Source of the DNA: CAZOEL01 sp964578835
GTDB taxonomy: Bacteria; Desulfobacterota; Syntrophobacteria; Syntrophobacterales; Syntrophobacteraceae
Length of the DNA: 33,828 nucleotides
Reading direction: 5' to 3'
Assembly (NCBI GenBank): GCA_964578835.1
Contig: CAZOEL010000074.1
Location: forward strand, 1 to 33,828
Shown: piece by piece, positions 1 to 8,201 of the stretch
Position numbering within the stretch: the first letter of the stretch is position 1
How the letters are laid out: each line of letters opens with the position of its first letter
Program-made: the position numbers and the translations under genes
Notes under the pieces: generated by a model
Databases searched by the model: none
What the model saw: the letters and a program-made list of their open reading frames with translations, nothing else
Told to the model about the DNA's origin: nothing

Positions 1-54
1 CCAGGTAGTAACGTAACTATCTGAGCACACTCAACTATGCGACTTCGTGTCGCA

Positions 55-115
55 CGCTAACTGAAAGTTCACCAGCGCCGCGCTTTTCGGCGTCTGGTGC
101 AACGACTGGTTGGGC
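55..115 (-). other. attC recombination site, end of the STAND-nuclease cassette
   Basis: On the plus strand a left core GCTAAC (56-61) faces a right core GTTGGGC (109-115). The inner arms CACCAGCGCCG (70-80) and CGGCGTCTGGTG (88-99) pair with one unpaired extra base, which is the extrahelical-base signature of integron attC sites. The span is about 61 bp. It lies 74 bp past the stop of the minus-strand STAND gene, where its attC should be. Just to the left, 38-54 is a short TGCGAC/GTCGCA hairpin belonging to the next cassette, whose gene is outside the window. The core on the cassette-start side reads GTTAGCG, so it departs from GTTRRRY. Confidence 0.8.
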
Positions 116-189
116 AGCTGCTTTCTTTACAGTCAGGGACTGTGAAGCCGCTAATCAAGACATGAAACGCATAATTTCACGGGCGTCCC

Positions 190-3100
190 TTACTCTCCCG
201 ACTTCTGGATATGTGGTATCTCATATCCCTTATCGCTGTGACATTCCATGCGTCCTTTTTCGAACCCATATAGCCTCTGTGTGATCTGCCATCTCTTCAC
301 AATAGAGTCTTGCTTCCTGTAACTGTAGCAGCTCCGCTCACTTAAAACGGCCCATACTGCCACAAGTCCGGCTTGATCAATGGCCGCGAGAAAAGGTTCC
401 TTTTTCACTATGAGCGGTGAGCCAAACCCCGGCTTGCCTGTCCTGCCTCCATGGCAGAATGCCAATAATTCCCCGGCAGGATTGACGTACTCAAAATTGT
501 TTCCCGTCCATCTGAGGTTTAGGAGTTGGCAAATAACCGGGCCGGGCAAGCGCGCAGAGATGTTTGATCGTTCGTTGCTATACCCACAGACGGTTTGATA
601 CATATTCACGTTGAGATTAAGACTGTCTATCCAACGGTCTTTAGAACGGGTAGTCTCGACAATTTCCTTCATTGAGGGTGCCCACGGATACTCGCCGAGC
701 CATAGTCCATGGAATTCTGGATAATCGACGCCATTGCCCCAGAATTGGTGGTCTTTGAGCATTTTCAATAAACGCTTTCTGTCCCTCTTAGAAACCAGCC
801 AGCACCGAAGGTCTGTCCACATCTTTAGCTGGCCTTCCTTCTTCTCATCCTGTGTCATTGTCAGCGTTTCGGTCCAGCTGTAATGACATGACAACGTTAG
901 CCACTCGCCGTGTTGGTCGGGAACGTTGAGTTGCTCAATCAGAGACTCGAAACCTGGTGGCGCGGCCATGACCCAACGCTCACGGTCGAACCGCAGTTCA
1001 AGGTCAGCAAAGGGATCAGGGTAGGTGATCCACCATCTTATGTCTTCTTCAGGAGGAAGGTCCTTTTCCGTGGTAAGATCAAATTGCTCTTGCGGATCTA
1101 AGAGCGGCTGTGTAGGGTCGAAATCGCGAGCATAGGTTTGCCAGGCACCTTTAAACACCAGCTCGTTGTCTGACCAGTCCCTGGACATGCGATAGTGGTC
1201 AGACAAGTAACCAAGGAGTTCGTGAAGCGCAATCCACTGATACTTTTTACTGATGCGTTCGACTTTATTACTCTCTTCATCAACCCGCATGCGACCGTGG
1301 CTCAAACTTTTCTCGTAATCACCAAATCTCTCTGGAGTCCAACCAAACTGCCTTATCTTTTGCAGAATATAACGTCGCGCAACGATACCACTAAATCTTG
1401 CCCGGTCCTTGCCTGCCTGAGGGTGCTGCTTAAGGGTTCTTCTGGAAAAATGATGAATTTCCGCGTCCATTACATACCGCCCAAAGTCGCCGTAGAAACC
1501 GCTTTCCTCAGGTTGCAGGGAATGCTTTATCCAGCCCCATCCTTCCTGTCCTTCAGTCTCCTTGGCCTTTGTTTCTGCCATGATTCTTGGCCACTTTGAG
1601 CAATACCTGGGTCTGAAGCGTTCTATTTCTATTCCTTCCGGAAGCGCTCCGCAGTAATTTGCATACTCCATGATAAGCTGTGCGAAGTCGCGCTGTAGAA
1701 TGTGAGGCGGCACATGTTCGCCGGCGAACATGTGCTGGTAGACCACCAAAGCCAAGCTACCTAATGCCTTCTTGTCTCTCACCCGAAGCGCCACCCCGCA
1801 GGCTGCTGCGTAAACCCTCTCGACCACGTAGGGATCGTTGCAGTCATGAAACTCTTTGATAAGTGCAGCTGCGAGCTGGGTTCGTCCAATTAGTATACGG
1901 GTTAACGCCAGACTCGCACGTTGCCGCAAAAAACGATAGTTGCTTGTTAGCACCCACGCCAAAAAGAGGGCAGCGAGCCATGCCTGTTCATCGGAAATTA
2001 GGTTTGGCGGGACATGGAATGACCAACGTAGGATATCATCGACAACCGAGCGGTCACTCCAATTGACCATCTTACTCACGACAACGGTCCAATTCAATTC
2101 CCGTTCCCAAAGCCTAGCCTGACTAAGCCGCTCATGCAGGCGCCGTGCATTCAGCGGATGCTCGGGAATGGTAATCAGCCTTAGACGCTCCTCCAAGTAT
2201 TCCTGATAATCCAAGTGACGAGCGCACCAGGCAAGCAGATCATCGGTACGCCGAGTGATAGTTGCTGCGGTTCGCCAGGGTAGGGACATAAGGAAATCCT
2301 GGCAAAGGGTGGGCGGGAGAGTTTTGGCAACAAAGAGGTCTATGAGCTCGCGACCAAACCGCTCGGGTACCAGAATAGCAAGCATCCTCAACAGTCCCCG
2401 GTTGTCATAAAAAGTACGGTAGTCCTTTATCCATTCATCAGGAAGGCCATTATTCCGCCAGCCAACCTCCAGGTCATCTATCGAACTGTAATTGTCGAGC
2501 AGTCTTGATGCGATGAAATAATCCGAGAAACGTTCATAAGGAAACCGAACGACCGTTTCAGGCTCTCCTTGACTATCAGCTCTGAAGCGTAATGTTTCAA
2601 CAATCATCCCGTTTGATCGGAGGTGGGTATAAAGCGACCGACTTTCGCCTCCACCATCAAAGAGCCGATCTATCTCCGAACGGATTTCATCATAGGGAAC
2701 AGGCTGTCCGCGATTTTCAGCGATTCTTGAAGCAAGGAGGTCAATAGCATTCTTTACTTTGTATTCCGGGCAATCAGTTGCCTCGCGGATTAATTCTTGG
2801 CATTTCTTGACGCGTTTCCTTAGGATTTGGTCGAAACTCAATGGTCCGGATGGAACACGGCTGTTGGTATACGCCTCACAGAAGGTCTTTAGGAAAAGTG
2901 GATTTCGGAACTCTTCGAGAACCGGCGGAAAATGATCACAGGTCACCTTGTAACCCTTAAAGTAAGTTGCTACGGCTTGAAAGACGTCATCTCCGAAGCC
3001 TTGATGTTCTATGCTTGACCACTCACGATCCTCTCCTTCCGACAGGAGTTTGGGAAGAATAAATGGAGCAAAATCACTTCTGCAACTGACCATAATGCGG

Positions 3101-4437
3101 AGATTGCGATACTGTGTAATTTGAGCAGCTGTCTGAAGCAAGTGGCTCTTCCAAAGTTTTCTCTCTCCACTTTCATTTAGCGCATCTACGGCGATAATAG
3201 CGGGTTTACCTCGCACCGAAGCGGCTGCATTCAATGCGCCAAGCAGGGACTCGATTCCTTCCTCCCACCCGAGGATGCGGCATAATTGTGCAAGCGGAAC
3301 TTCACTTGCCAGAAACTGCTCTCCCAACACTAGGATAGCAGGTTGATTCCTACTTATCGCATTTGCTACCGAGCTTGCTAATAAGTGGCTCTTTCCGGTG
3401 CCGGCGTTTCCGAGAACAATGACCTTCTGCACATCATAACTCTTGAACCGCGCAATGAAATCGTCTGCCCTGTGAAGGGAGGTGAGAAGTTTTTCCAGCC
3501 TCGCAAGTTGATATGAATATGGTCGAGGCGTATAGACCTTCTCACTGCCACCCGGTTCTTTTTCCTCTCCCTCGCGAAGGCACTCGTATTTTCGATAGAC
3601 ATCGAGCGTACGATCCCTGAGCTGTCGAAAGCAGTACTGACATATCGAAATTGAGGGAACCCTGCAATCTTCGGAAAATGTACTGCGAAATCGTTCGACC
3701 TCTTCGGCAAGTTCGTTTGCCTCTTGGCCGATTGTATTTCCCTTGATTGTCTCGATGGCTTCCAAGGCCAGCGAAAGGACCTCACGGATTAATTTCCAGA
3801 AAAAGCTTTCAAATCCATCGGTAAGAGAAAATGCATCCAGTAACTTTTCAGATTCGGTTCTCACATGATGGATCGGCGTGTACCGAATGTCGAGCAACCT
3901 TTCGGTGCTTTGAAAATTCTCTATCAACCATTCCGTTGAGAACTTCCTGCACCCGAACCAGTAGTAGACCTTGTCATGGTGTTCTTTCTTTATAAGGACA
4001 TTCCGGAGTTCCGTGGCTCCCCACCAGACGAAGTCTACCTCTTTGGTGTAGCCCAGCTCTTTCGCGAATCCTTGCCATTTTGCACAGTAATTATCCCAAC
4101 TCTTTGAATCCTTTGAGCGATTACAGGGACACGCAATACGGTATTCAAGAAGGTCCGGGGAATGACTCTGCAATGCGGTTCTCACAGACTTGTCTATTTG
4201 ACTCCATTGGGACTGCCCCAACTTTTCGAAGAACTTCGCCTGCAATCCTATTTTCTTACCATCTTCTCCAAGGGCAATATCTTCAACACCGCCATCACCG
4301 CCAGCATCATCAACCCTATAGAACCTGGTCGTGGATGAGAATGAGGACCGGAATAGCTGAACACAGAGTTCCTCAAAACCCTTATGCCGTGTGTCTTCTA
4401 ACGGTCGAATTTTTTGAAAATCAATGTCTGGCAGCAT
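190..4437 (-). CDS. STAND NTPase with N-terminal PD-(D/E)xK nuclease-like domain (Avs-like antiphage protein)
   Basis: The 1415-aa product has three parts. Residues about 15-170 resemble a restriction-endonuclease fold: FEEL at 21-24, GGDGG at 46-50 and QAKFF at 66-70 supply a D48...Q66-x-K68 metal site of the Mrr/Cap4 kind. Residues about 335-650 form a P-loop NTPase: Walker A GNAGTGKS at 343-350, Walker B ending in D418 (AVDALNE), SCRSD at 451-455 and an RNPLFL motif typical of STAND/NACHT proteins. The remaining 750 residues have no motif I recognise and would be the sensor region. Antiviral STAND (Avs) proteins use this nuclease-NTPase-sensor order, sense phage proteins and then cut DNA; applying that role here is inference. 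The ATG at 4437 has only a weak ribosome site. The gene fills one very large integron cassette bounded by attC sites at 55-115 and 4457-4564. Confidence 0.8.
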   Translation of the reverse strand: MLPDIDFQKIRPLEDTRHKGFEELCVQLFRSSFSSTTRFYRVDDAGGDGGVEDIALGEDGKKIGLQAKFFEKLGQSQWSQIDKSVRTALQSHSPDLLEYRIACPCNRSKDSKSWDNYCAKWQGFAKELGYTKEVDFVWWGATELRNVLIKKEHHDKVYYWFGCRKFSTEWLIENFQSTERLLDIRYTPIHHVRTESEKLLDAFSLTDGFESFFWKLIREVLSLALEAIETIKGNTIGQEANELAEEVERFRSTFSEDCRVPSISICQYCFRQLRDRTLDVYRKYECLREGEEKEPGGSEKVYTPRPYSYQLARLEKLLTSLHRADDFIARFKSYDVQKVIVLGNAGTGKSHLLASSVANAISRNQPAILVLGEQFLASEVPLAQLCRILGWEEGIESLLGALNAAASVRGKPAIIAVDALNESGERKLWKSHLLQTAAQITQYRNLRIMVSCRSDFAPFILPKLLSEGEDREWSSIEHQGFGDDVFQAVATYFKGYKVTCDHFPPVLEEFRNPLFLKTFCEAYTNSRVPSGPLSFDQILRKRVKKCQELIREATDCPEYKVKNAIDLLASRIAENRGQPVPYDEIRSEIDRLFDGGGESRSLYTHLRSNGMIVETLRFRADSQGEPETVVRFPYERFSDYFIASRLLDNYSSIDDLEVGWRNNGLPDEWIKDYRTFYDNRGLLRMLAILVPERFGRELIDLFVAKTLPPTLCQDFLMSLPWRTAATITRRTDDLLAWCARHLDYQEYLEERLRLITIPEHPLNARRLHERLSQARLWERELNWTVVVSKMVNWSDRSVVDDILRWSFHVPPNLISDEQAWLAALFLAWVLTSNYRFLRQRASLALTRILIGRTQLAAALIKEFHDCNDPYVVERVYAAACGVALRVRDKKALGSLALVVYQHMFAGEHVPPHILQRDFAQLIMEYANYCGALPEGIEIERFRPRYCSKWPRIMAETKAKETEGQEGWGWIKHSLQPEESGFYGDFGRYVMDAEIHHFSRRTLKQHPQAGKDRARFSGIVARRYILQKIRQFGWTPERFGDYEKSLSHGRMRVDEESNKVERISKKYQWIALHELLGYLSDHYRMSRDWSDNELVFKGAWQTYARDFDPTQPLLDPQEQFDLTTEKDLPPEEDIRWWITYPDPFADLELRFDRERWVMAAPPGFESLIEQLNVPDQHGEWLTLSCHYSWTETLTMTQDEKKEGQLKMWTDLRCWLVSKRDRKRLLKMLKDHQFWGNGVDYPEFHGLWLGEYPWAPSMKEIVETTRSKDRWIDSLNLNVNMYQTVCGYSNERSNISARLPGPVICQLLNLRWTGNNFEYVNPAGELLAFCHGGRTGKPGFGSPLIVKKEPFLAAIDQAGLVAVWAVLSERSCYSYRKQDSIVKRWQITQRLYGFEKGRMECHSDKGYEIPHIQKSGE

Positions 4438-4456
4438 TTTTATGAATTATCTCGGT

Positions 4457-4564
4457 TACTAACTTTAGCGTAAGCGGCCCGGCCGAATTGGCACGGACTT
4501 TCGGGTAAAACCATCGACTATGAATGCGCCACGGATCGCCGGGTCCCTTGACGCAGGGTTAGGG
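4457..4564 (-). other. attC recombination site, end of the AbiTii cassette
   Basis: The left core TACTAAC (4457-4463) pairs with the right core GTTAGGG (4558-4564). Inner arms starting GCGTAAGCGG at 4468 and ending CTTGACGC near 4554 are complementary, with a few unpaired bases, around a central loop of about 50 bases. The length of 108 bp is at the long end for attC and matches the next site (5473-5584) in size. The right core overlaps the stop codon of the AbiTii gene (4559-4561), a usual arrangement for cassettes. Recognition is by eye; a folding program would settle the exact pairing. Confidence 0.7.
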
Positions 4565-5455
4565 CAACAGCGACGCGAGGGATGGAAGAAAAGGTGCGAC
4601 CACTGGGCCAAATACCTGCATGTGATCCGCCAAGACCGACATGAACTTGTAGTAATGGTCTTTGAACCGGCCGGTACCCTGGCTATCCCTCATTTCTTCT
4701 ACTGTTGCGGTGATCTCTGAAACGACTCTTGGATCTTCATGGGTATTGATTAAAGCGTCCAATAAACTACTGAATAGCTCATCGTTTGCTTTGGTGTAAA
4801 CAGCCTTTTGTTCGACGTCCGTACTACCTGCGGCGACATTTTGCACATTACCGGTAATGTAGGTGTTAAAAATCTGATGGACTTTTTCTTGTGGCACAGG
4901 GTTTGAGTTGACTGGTGCCTCACCCGCGTCTGGCGATTCCGCTTCAATTTCCAGGACGAAACTCAATATTCTATTCCGTACAGCATCAAGTGCAGCAACT
5001 ATTGCTGTAACCGGAATGACCTTCCATGCCTGTATGCAATTCATGCCCTCGTATATTTTCTGGCCTACGTAAGCCACTATGTCGGGATTCCATGGTTCCT
5101 GAAGCGTTCCACCATTTGCACTATTGACGAGAGCCTCCATTGAGGCTACGGGTTGAGTCAGGTATGAATGAGAAAGTTTGTTACGCAACTCCTTAGGGAT
5201 ACAGGACATTGGAATATCTGCATTCCGCAATCCAGACTGAAACGGACCTGAAAAATGCCCTTTTGAGTTGACATGAATAATCCGGTAATCGGGCAGACTG
5301 CCAATATCGTCATATCCACTCAGTTCTCGTTCTACCCATTCCTTAAACTCCGGATTCCCGAGGCGAGCGGCCAATACCTTGCACTTTCTAAGGAGTACGG
5401 CCAATCCGATAGTCGAGTCGATTGCCGCATTTTGAATTTCTCTGAGCAATGACAT
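4559..5455 (-). CDS. AbiTii-domain protein (abortive-infection type)
   Basis: The 298-aa product opens with the AbiTii signature. The first 48 residues run through SLLREIQ, an LRKCKVLAARLG segment and EFKEWVERELSGY, closely matching how this Pfam domain begins. The domain seems to run to about residue 190. A short linker rich in Pro and Glu follows, then an Asn/Gly segment (YITGNVQNVAAGS, near 200-212) often found in these proteins, and an acidic helical C-terminus ending in a hydrophobic stretch. AbiTii is named from abortive-infection loci; its biochemical activity is not established as far as I know. The start ATG has a good ribosome site (GAGGAG, 7 bases upstream) lying between the attC and the gene. 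It is the only gene of its cassette, directly upstream of the STAND nuclease cassette, so two likely defence cassettes are adjacent. Confidence 0.8.
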   Translation of the reverse strand: MSLLREIQNAAIDSTIGLAVLLRKCKVLAARLGNPEFKEWVERELSGYDDIGSLPDYRIIHVNSKGHFSGPFQSGLRNADIPMSCIPKELRNKLSHSYLTQPVASMEALVNSANGGTLQEPWNPDIVAYVGQKIYEGMNCIQAWKVIPVTAIVAALDAVRNRILSFVLEIEAESPDAGEAPVNSNPVPQEKVHQIFNTYITGNVQNVAAGSTDVEQKAVYTKANDELFSSLLDALINTHEDPRVVSEITATVEEMRDSQGTGRFKDHYYKFMSVLADHMQVFGPVVAPFLPSLASLLP

Positions 5456-5472
5456 TCAACGACTCCTCTTAG

Positions 5473-5584
5473 CCCTAACATTGAGGCTAAGCGGCGGCGC
5501 GAAAATGGTACTGAGTACCGGATGATGCCGACAAATGTGATGACACCACGTGGCCGCGCCGTCCGCTTGAGCCACTCGTTGGGC
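5473..5584 (-). other. attC recombination site, end of the small-ORF cassette
   Basis: The cores CCCTAAC (5473-5479) and GTTGGGC (5578-5584) are inverted. The arms GAGGCTAAGCGGCGGCGCG (5483-5501) and the complementary run 5555-5574 (CGCGCC, CCGCTTGAGCC) pair almost fully, with two single extra bases on one strand. This is the clearest long attC in the window at 112 bp, with a loop of about 50 bases. It separates the 48-aa ORF (stop 5602) from the AbiTii gene (start 5455). Confidence 0.85.
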
Positions 5585-5601
5585 AATAAACCTACAAGCA
5601 C

Positions 5602-5748
5602 TTAGGGCAGCGCCCCGACGGCGCCGAATTCAATTGGCGGATGTGCAGCCAATGATACTGCAAGAATCAGCACATGAAGTGCCGCCAGGAATGCATTTTT
5701 GCGGCTAAGAAGCCACCTTGGAGCATCTGAATTATTTGTTCCCGTCAT
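5602..5748 (-). CDS. 48-aa single-span membrane peptide in an integron cassette
   Basis: A short ORF of 48 codons. I place the start at 5748 rather than the longer in-frame 5814 because AAGGAGGGA sits 6-9 bases before this ATG, one of the best ribosome sites in the array. The product is a short polar head (MTGTNNSDAPRW), then one hydrophobic helix of about 19 residues (FLAALHVLILAVSLAAH) and a short tail. I recognise no family. It shares a cassette with the frameshifted ORF to its right. Its stop lies 17 bases before the attC, the spacing expected for a true cassette gene. The strong ribosome site makes expression likely; function is unknown. Confidence 0.55.
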   Translation of the reverse strand: MTGTNNSDAPRWLLSRKNAFLAALHVLILAVSLAAHPPIEFGAVGALP

Positions 5749-5837
5749 CTGTGATCCCTCCTTCTTCGTCATGTTCGAAGTTTTTGGTGCGGCATTGCAC
5801 TCGCAAGAAGGCACCGAGTCAGGACGCTGCTCCAGAG

Positions 5838-6122
5838 CTACCGCTCCCCTAAATGCTCGTTACTGCTTTGCTTATCTAATGATTTCGATTTCTTTTTCTG
5901 GATGCCGTGATCGAGCCACCCTCTCCGCTTCTTCAGCAGAAGAGTATGTAGTGGATCAGCGACAGTACCCATCGAACCCACTACCCAAATGGCCCATTTA
6001 CCGGGTGCTACCTCTTTAATCTGCACTTTCACAGTGTCCTCCCATACTGATACTCTCAGTGATGTTGCATGCAGTATTTGTGAATGGTCCTCAGCTTCTG
6101 CCTTGATGCCCAACAAAATCAT
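5838..6122 (-). pseudogene. small hypothetical cassette ORF, apparently frameshifted near 5946-5951
   Basis: The open frame gives 94 aa. Its first two-thirds look like a genuine compact protein (KVQIKEVAPGKWAIWVVGS), but after residue about 57 the sequence becomes a Lys/Arg-rich run that looks out of frame. In another frame the DNA from about 5947 down to a stop at 5872 reads YSSAEEAERVARSRHPEKEI, a natural helix-strand ending. One base gained or two lost near 5946-5951 would join the two into a protein of about 83 aa. The shape (short beta strands, then an AEEAERVAR helix) recalls small DUF2188-like proteins, but I cannot name a family. The ATG at 6122 lies inside the attC of the preceding cassette and has no good ribosome site. 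A sequencing error could also explain the shift. Confidence 0.5.
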
Positions 6123-6169
6123 AACCGGCGCCAGGCTTTATCGGCGTCCGGTTGATGAAATCGTTGTGC
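6108..6169 (-). other. attC recombination site, end of the GH130 cassette
   Basis: A textbook short attC of 62 bp. The cores GCCCAAC (6108-6114) and GTTGTGC (6163-6169) are inverted. The inner arms AAAATCAT-AACCGG-CGCC and the complement of GGCGTCCGGTTGATGAAATC pair around a ten-base loop, with single extra bases on one strand. It lies 74 bases past the stop of the 240-aa membrane-anchored protein. Its right-to-left core GTTGGGC is a perfect GTTRRRY. The start codon of the next ORF (6122-6120) is inside this site. Confidence 0.88.
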
Positions 6170-6243
6170 ATAATCCAATTAAGGGAATCGGTATTTTATT
6201 TCTGTGTCCACAGTCTCCAGATCGATAGCGGTTCATATGACCC

Positions 6244-6966
6244 TCACTCAGTTGGAGCGTTGACCACAAGTCTTCTTCTTAGAAGATCCGATCCTAAAAG
6301 GTCTTGTGCCGGTGGATCAGTATTCCGTCGGGCATCCACTCTCAAGCGCATTGAGTATTCTTTGGCGTCGCCATTACTGCTAATTAATGCAAGGCGCAAT
6401 GTATAAGTCCAACCTATATCGAGCTTGTTGTTCTCGTCGTCACTTTCAATCCGTTGCTTCTCTTCGTCCCATACCTTAAGATCAGGCCTTACAATCATTA
6501 AATAAAACGAAAGATCTTCTGATGATCCTTTGATATTCGCGATATACGCAATATCAAAGTATGCCGGTAGGCCTCGCGGCAGTAGCGCCACTGATGTTGC
6601 ATCTAAATTGGATGCCTTGAACCACCAGCGTGGTCGTTTCTCTGGCGTTTCTTCGCCATTCCGACAAAGGGAGATTAACCTGATTTCTACATCCTTCGCT
6701 GCGGTTTCGCTTGTGTTCTCGACGCAAAGTCTTACCCACAGCTCTTCTCTTTCTGGAGATTGACTGCGTTGTGCAAGCGTATTTCCGCCTGCAAAGTGCG
6801 GTGGGATATAGGGAACACAGTCACCGTCATCAAACTGGAACTTGAGTATAAGTTTTGGACGATCACGACGCTCATAAAATCGTTGTAGACGAAGCGCAAC
6901 AACAACAGCAAAAAGCGTGGCAACGCCACTAAACCATGTTCCCAATGTATTCATGTCGATATTCAT
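6244..6966 (-). CDS. membrane-anchored hypothetical protein
   Basis: The 240-aa product starts with one hydrophobic helix (about residues 10-28, WFSGVATLFAVVVALRL) followed by a positively charged stretch (RFYERRDRPK), so the bulk should face the cytoplasm. The rest looks like a mixed alpha/beta domain with beta strands such as LWVRLCVENTS and LSFYLMIVRP. I do not recognise a family; single-helix anchored proteins of this sort are common in mobile and defence-rich DNA, which is only context. The ATG at 6966 is chosen over the GTG at 6993 because AGGAGGGG lies about 8 bases upstream of it. It begins 28 bases after the stop of the GH130 gene, with no credible attC between, so the two probably form a two-gene cassette. 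Confidence 0.65.
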   Translation of the reverse strand: MNIDMNTLGTWFSGVATLFAVVVALRLQRFYERRDRPKLILKFQFDDGDCVPYIPPHFAGGNTLAQRSQSPEREELWVRLCVENTSETAAKDVEIRLISLCRNGEETPEKRPRWWFKASNLDATSVALLPRGLPAYFDIAYIANIKGSSEDLSFYLMIVRPDLKVWDEEKQRIESDDENNKLDIGWTYTLRLALISSNGDAKEYSMRLRVDARRNTDPPAQDLLGSDLLRRRLVVNAPTE

Positions 6967-6994
6967 ATTAATAGCCCCTCCTAACGTAATCACA

Positions 6995-8158
6995 TTAGTT
7001 GCATTTTCTTAAAGCTCTAAATAATATATCTATGTTAACATCGGCTGCCCCTACATAAGTATCTGCCGCTCCGTAGTAGAGACGAATTGTGTTTCTGTGT
7101 GGGATGTATTCTTGCCCACAGACAAAGACGGTGTCTGCACGGCGCCCTATTCTCTCCCAATCATGGATTGGACTTAAGATCGGAACCGTGCAGCGAGATA
7201 AGACCTTGCCAGGATTGGTGTGGTGAAGCAATGCAGCACCAACTTGGTAAGAATCCTGATGATCAACACCATAATAGAACACGAGCCAGCCCATCGGAGT
7301 CAGAAGTGGAGTTGCCCCAGGGCCAACTCGAACTGAATCCCACATTCCAGGGCGTGGCAGAAGAAGGGGCATTGGAGCCCCCCAGTGTATTAAGTCCGGG
7401 GAACGGAAAAGCCAGACACCATTAGGGCTAATGTAAGTGCGTGATAACGGGCGAGTCAGAATATAATAATAGTCACCAATTCTTTCGGGGAACAATATCG
7501 AGTGCTTGTGGTCTGGTCCAAAAAGTAGGGTTTTGACTTGGGATGTGCTCCAGTCTTTGATACCTGCTAACCAGGCGGTTGCCCCAAAACGGCCAACAGC
7601 GGTGTAGGTCATGATAGGTTGTCCGTTCAGTTGCGTTGCCCGTGGGTCTTCGCACCCATATTGGCTAAATTCGTCAGCAGGAAAAGCAAGCGGCGTCTCA
7701 CAAACCATTGGCTTATTAGTGTCGACCAACTTGACCATTCTAAGATGAGAAATGTACGTGAGAAGAAGTTCTGGTCTGTTTGTAGATGGATCTGATTGTC
7801 TTGCAGATTCAGGCAATAGAGGCTCCTTATCGGGATCGTACGACTCAGGAACCTCTACATCAAAAATCTGCACCCGCCTTCCATTCTCCACTTCGACTCT
7901 AGCGACTTGTATGTATCGTGTCTCAACGAATGAAGTACATTCATGAGTTGCGGGTTGCGATGGTCTCTCATCAACTCTAGCGATCAGATAAGGTATGCCT
8001 CCAATGTTAATGAAAGCAGGATTAAAGACTCCTATTACCTCAACCCTAGGATCAGTAGGCGGGATTTCCGAAGGCCTCAGCAGAGGCTTCTCGCTGATCC
8101 GGGTGCAAAGATCTGTGTGCTCTTTCGAGCGAGTGCTGAATAGCTTTCGTGTGCTCAC
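6995..8158 (-). CDS. GH130-family glycoside phosphorylase/hydrolase-like enzyme
   Basis: The 387-aa product has the order of five-bladed GH130 enzymes: NPAFIN near residue 46, an EDPRAT motif at 170-175, a YGVDH blade motif about residue 294, and YYGAAD at 361-366. GH130 members are mostly inverting phosphorylases that cleave beta-mannosides with phosphate to release mannose-1-phosphate; some are hydrolases. The precise substrate cannot be read here. Length is typical. No ATG occurs before the conserved core, so a GTG start at 8158 is likely; an AGGA lies about 10 bases upstream. It is the first gene after the recombination site next to the integrase. A metabolic enzyme in a cassette beside defence genes is notable. 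It could alternatively act on glycans of cell surface or phage, which is speculation. Confidence 0.85.
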   Translation of the reverse strand: MSTRKLFSTRSKEHTDLCTRISEKPLLRPSEIPPTDPRVEVIGVFNPAFINIGGIPYLIARVDERPSQPATHECTSFVETRYIQVARVEVENGRRVQIFDVEVPESYDPDKEPLLPESARQSDPSTNRPELLLTYISHLRMVKLVDTNKPMVCETPLAFPADEFSQYGCEDPRATQLNGQPIMTYTAVGRFGATAWLAGIKDWSTSQVKTLLFGPDHKHSILFPERIGDYYYILTRPLSRTYISPNGVWLFRSPDLIHWGAPMPLLLPRPGMWDSVRVGPGATPLLTPMGWLVFYYGVDHQDSYQVGAALLHHTNPGKVLSRCTVPILSPIHDWERIGRRADTVFVCGQEYIPHRNTIRLYYGAADTYVGAADVNIDILFRALRKCN

Positions 8159-8201
8159 CTAATGGTTTCCTGTCCCTTATCTTGATTGCACAACAATGTA
8201 A

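Noticed and set aside
6983..7000. AAC-GTAAT-CAC-ATTA-GTT inverted repeat between the GH130 and 240-aa genes, as a possible attC
   Set aside because: Only 18 bases, with no outer arms and no proper loop. It lies across the GTG/stop junction of two close genes, so chance or a small hairpin is more likely.
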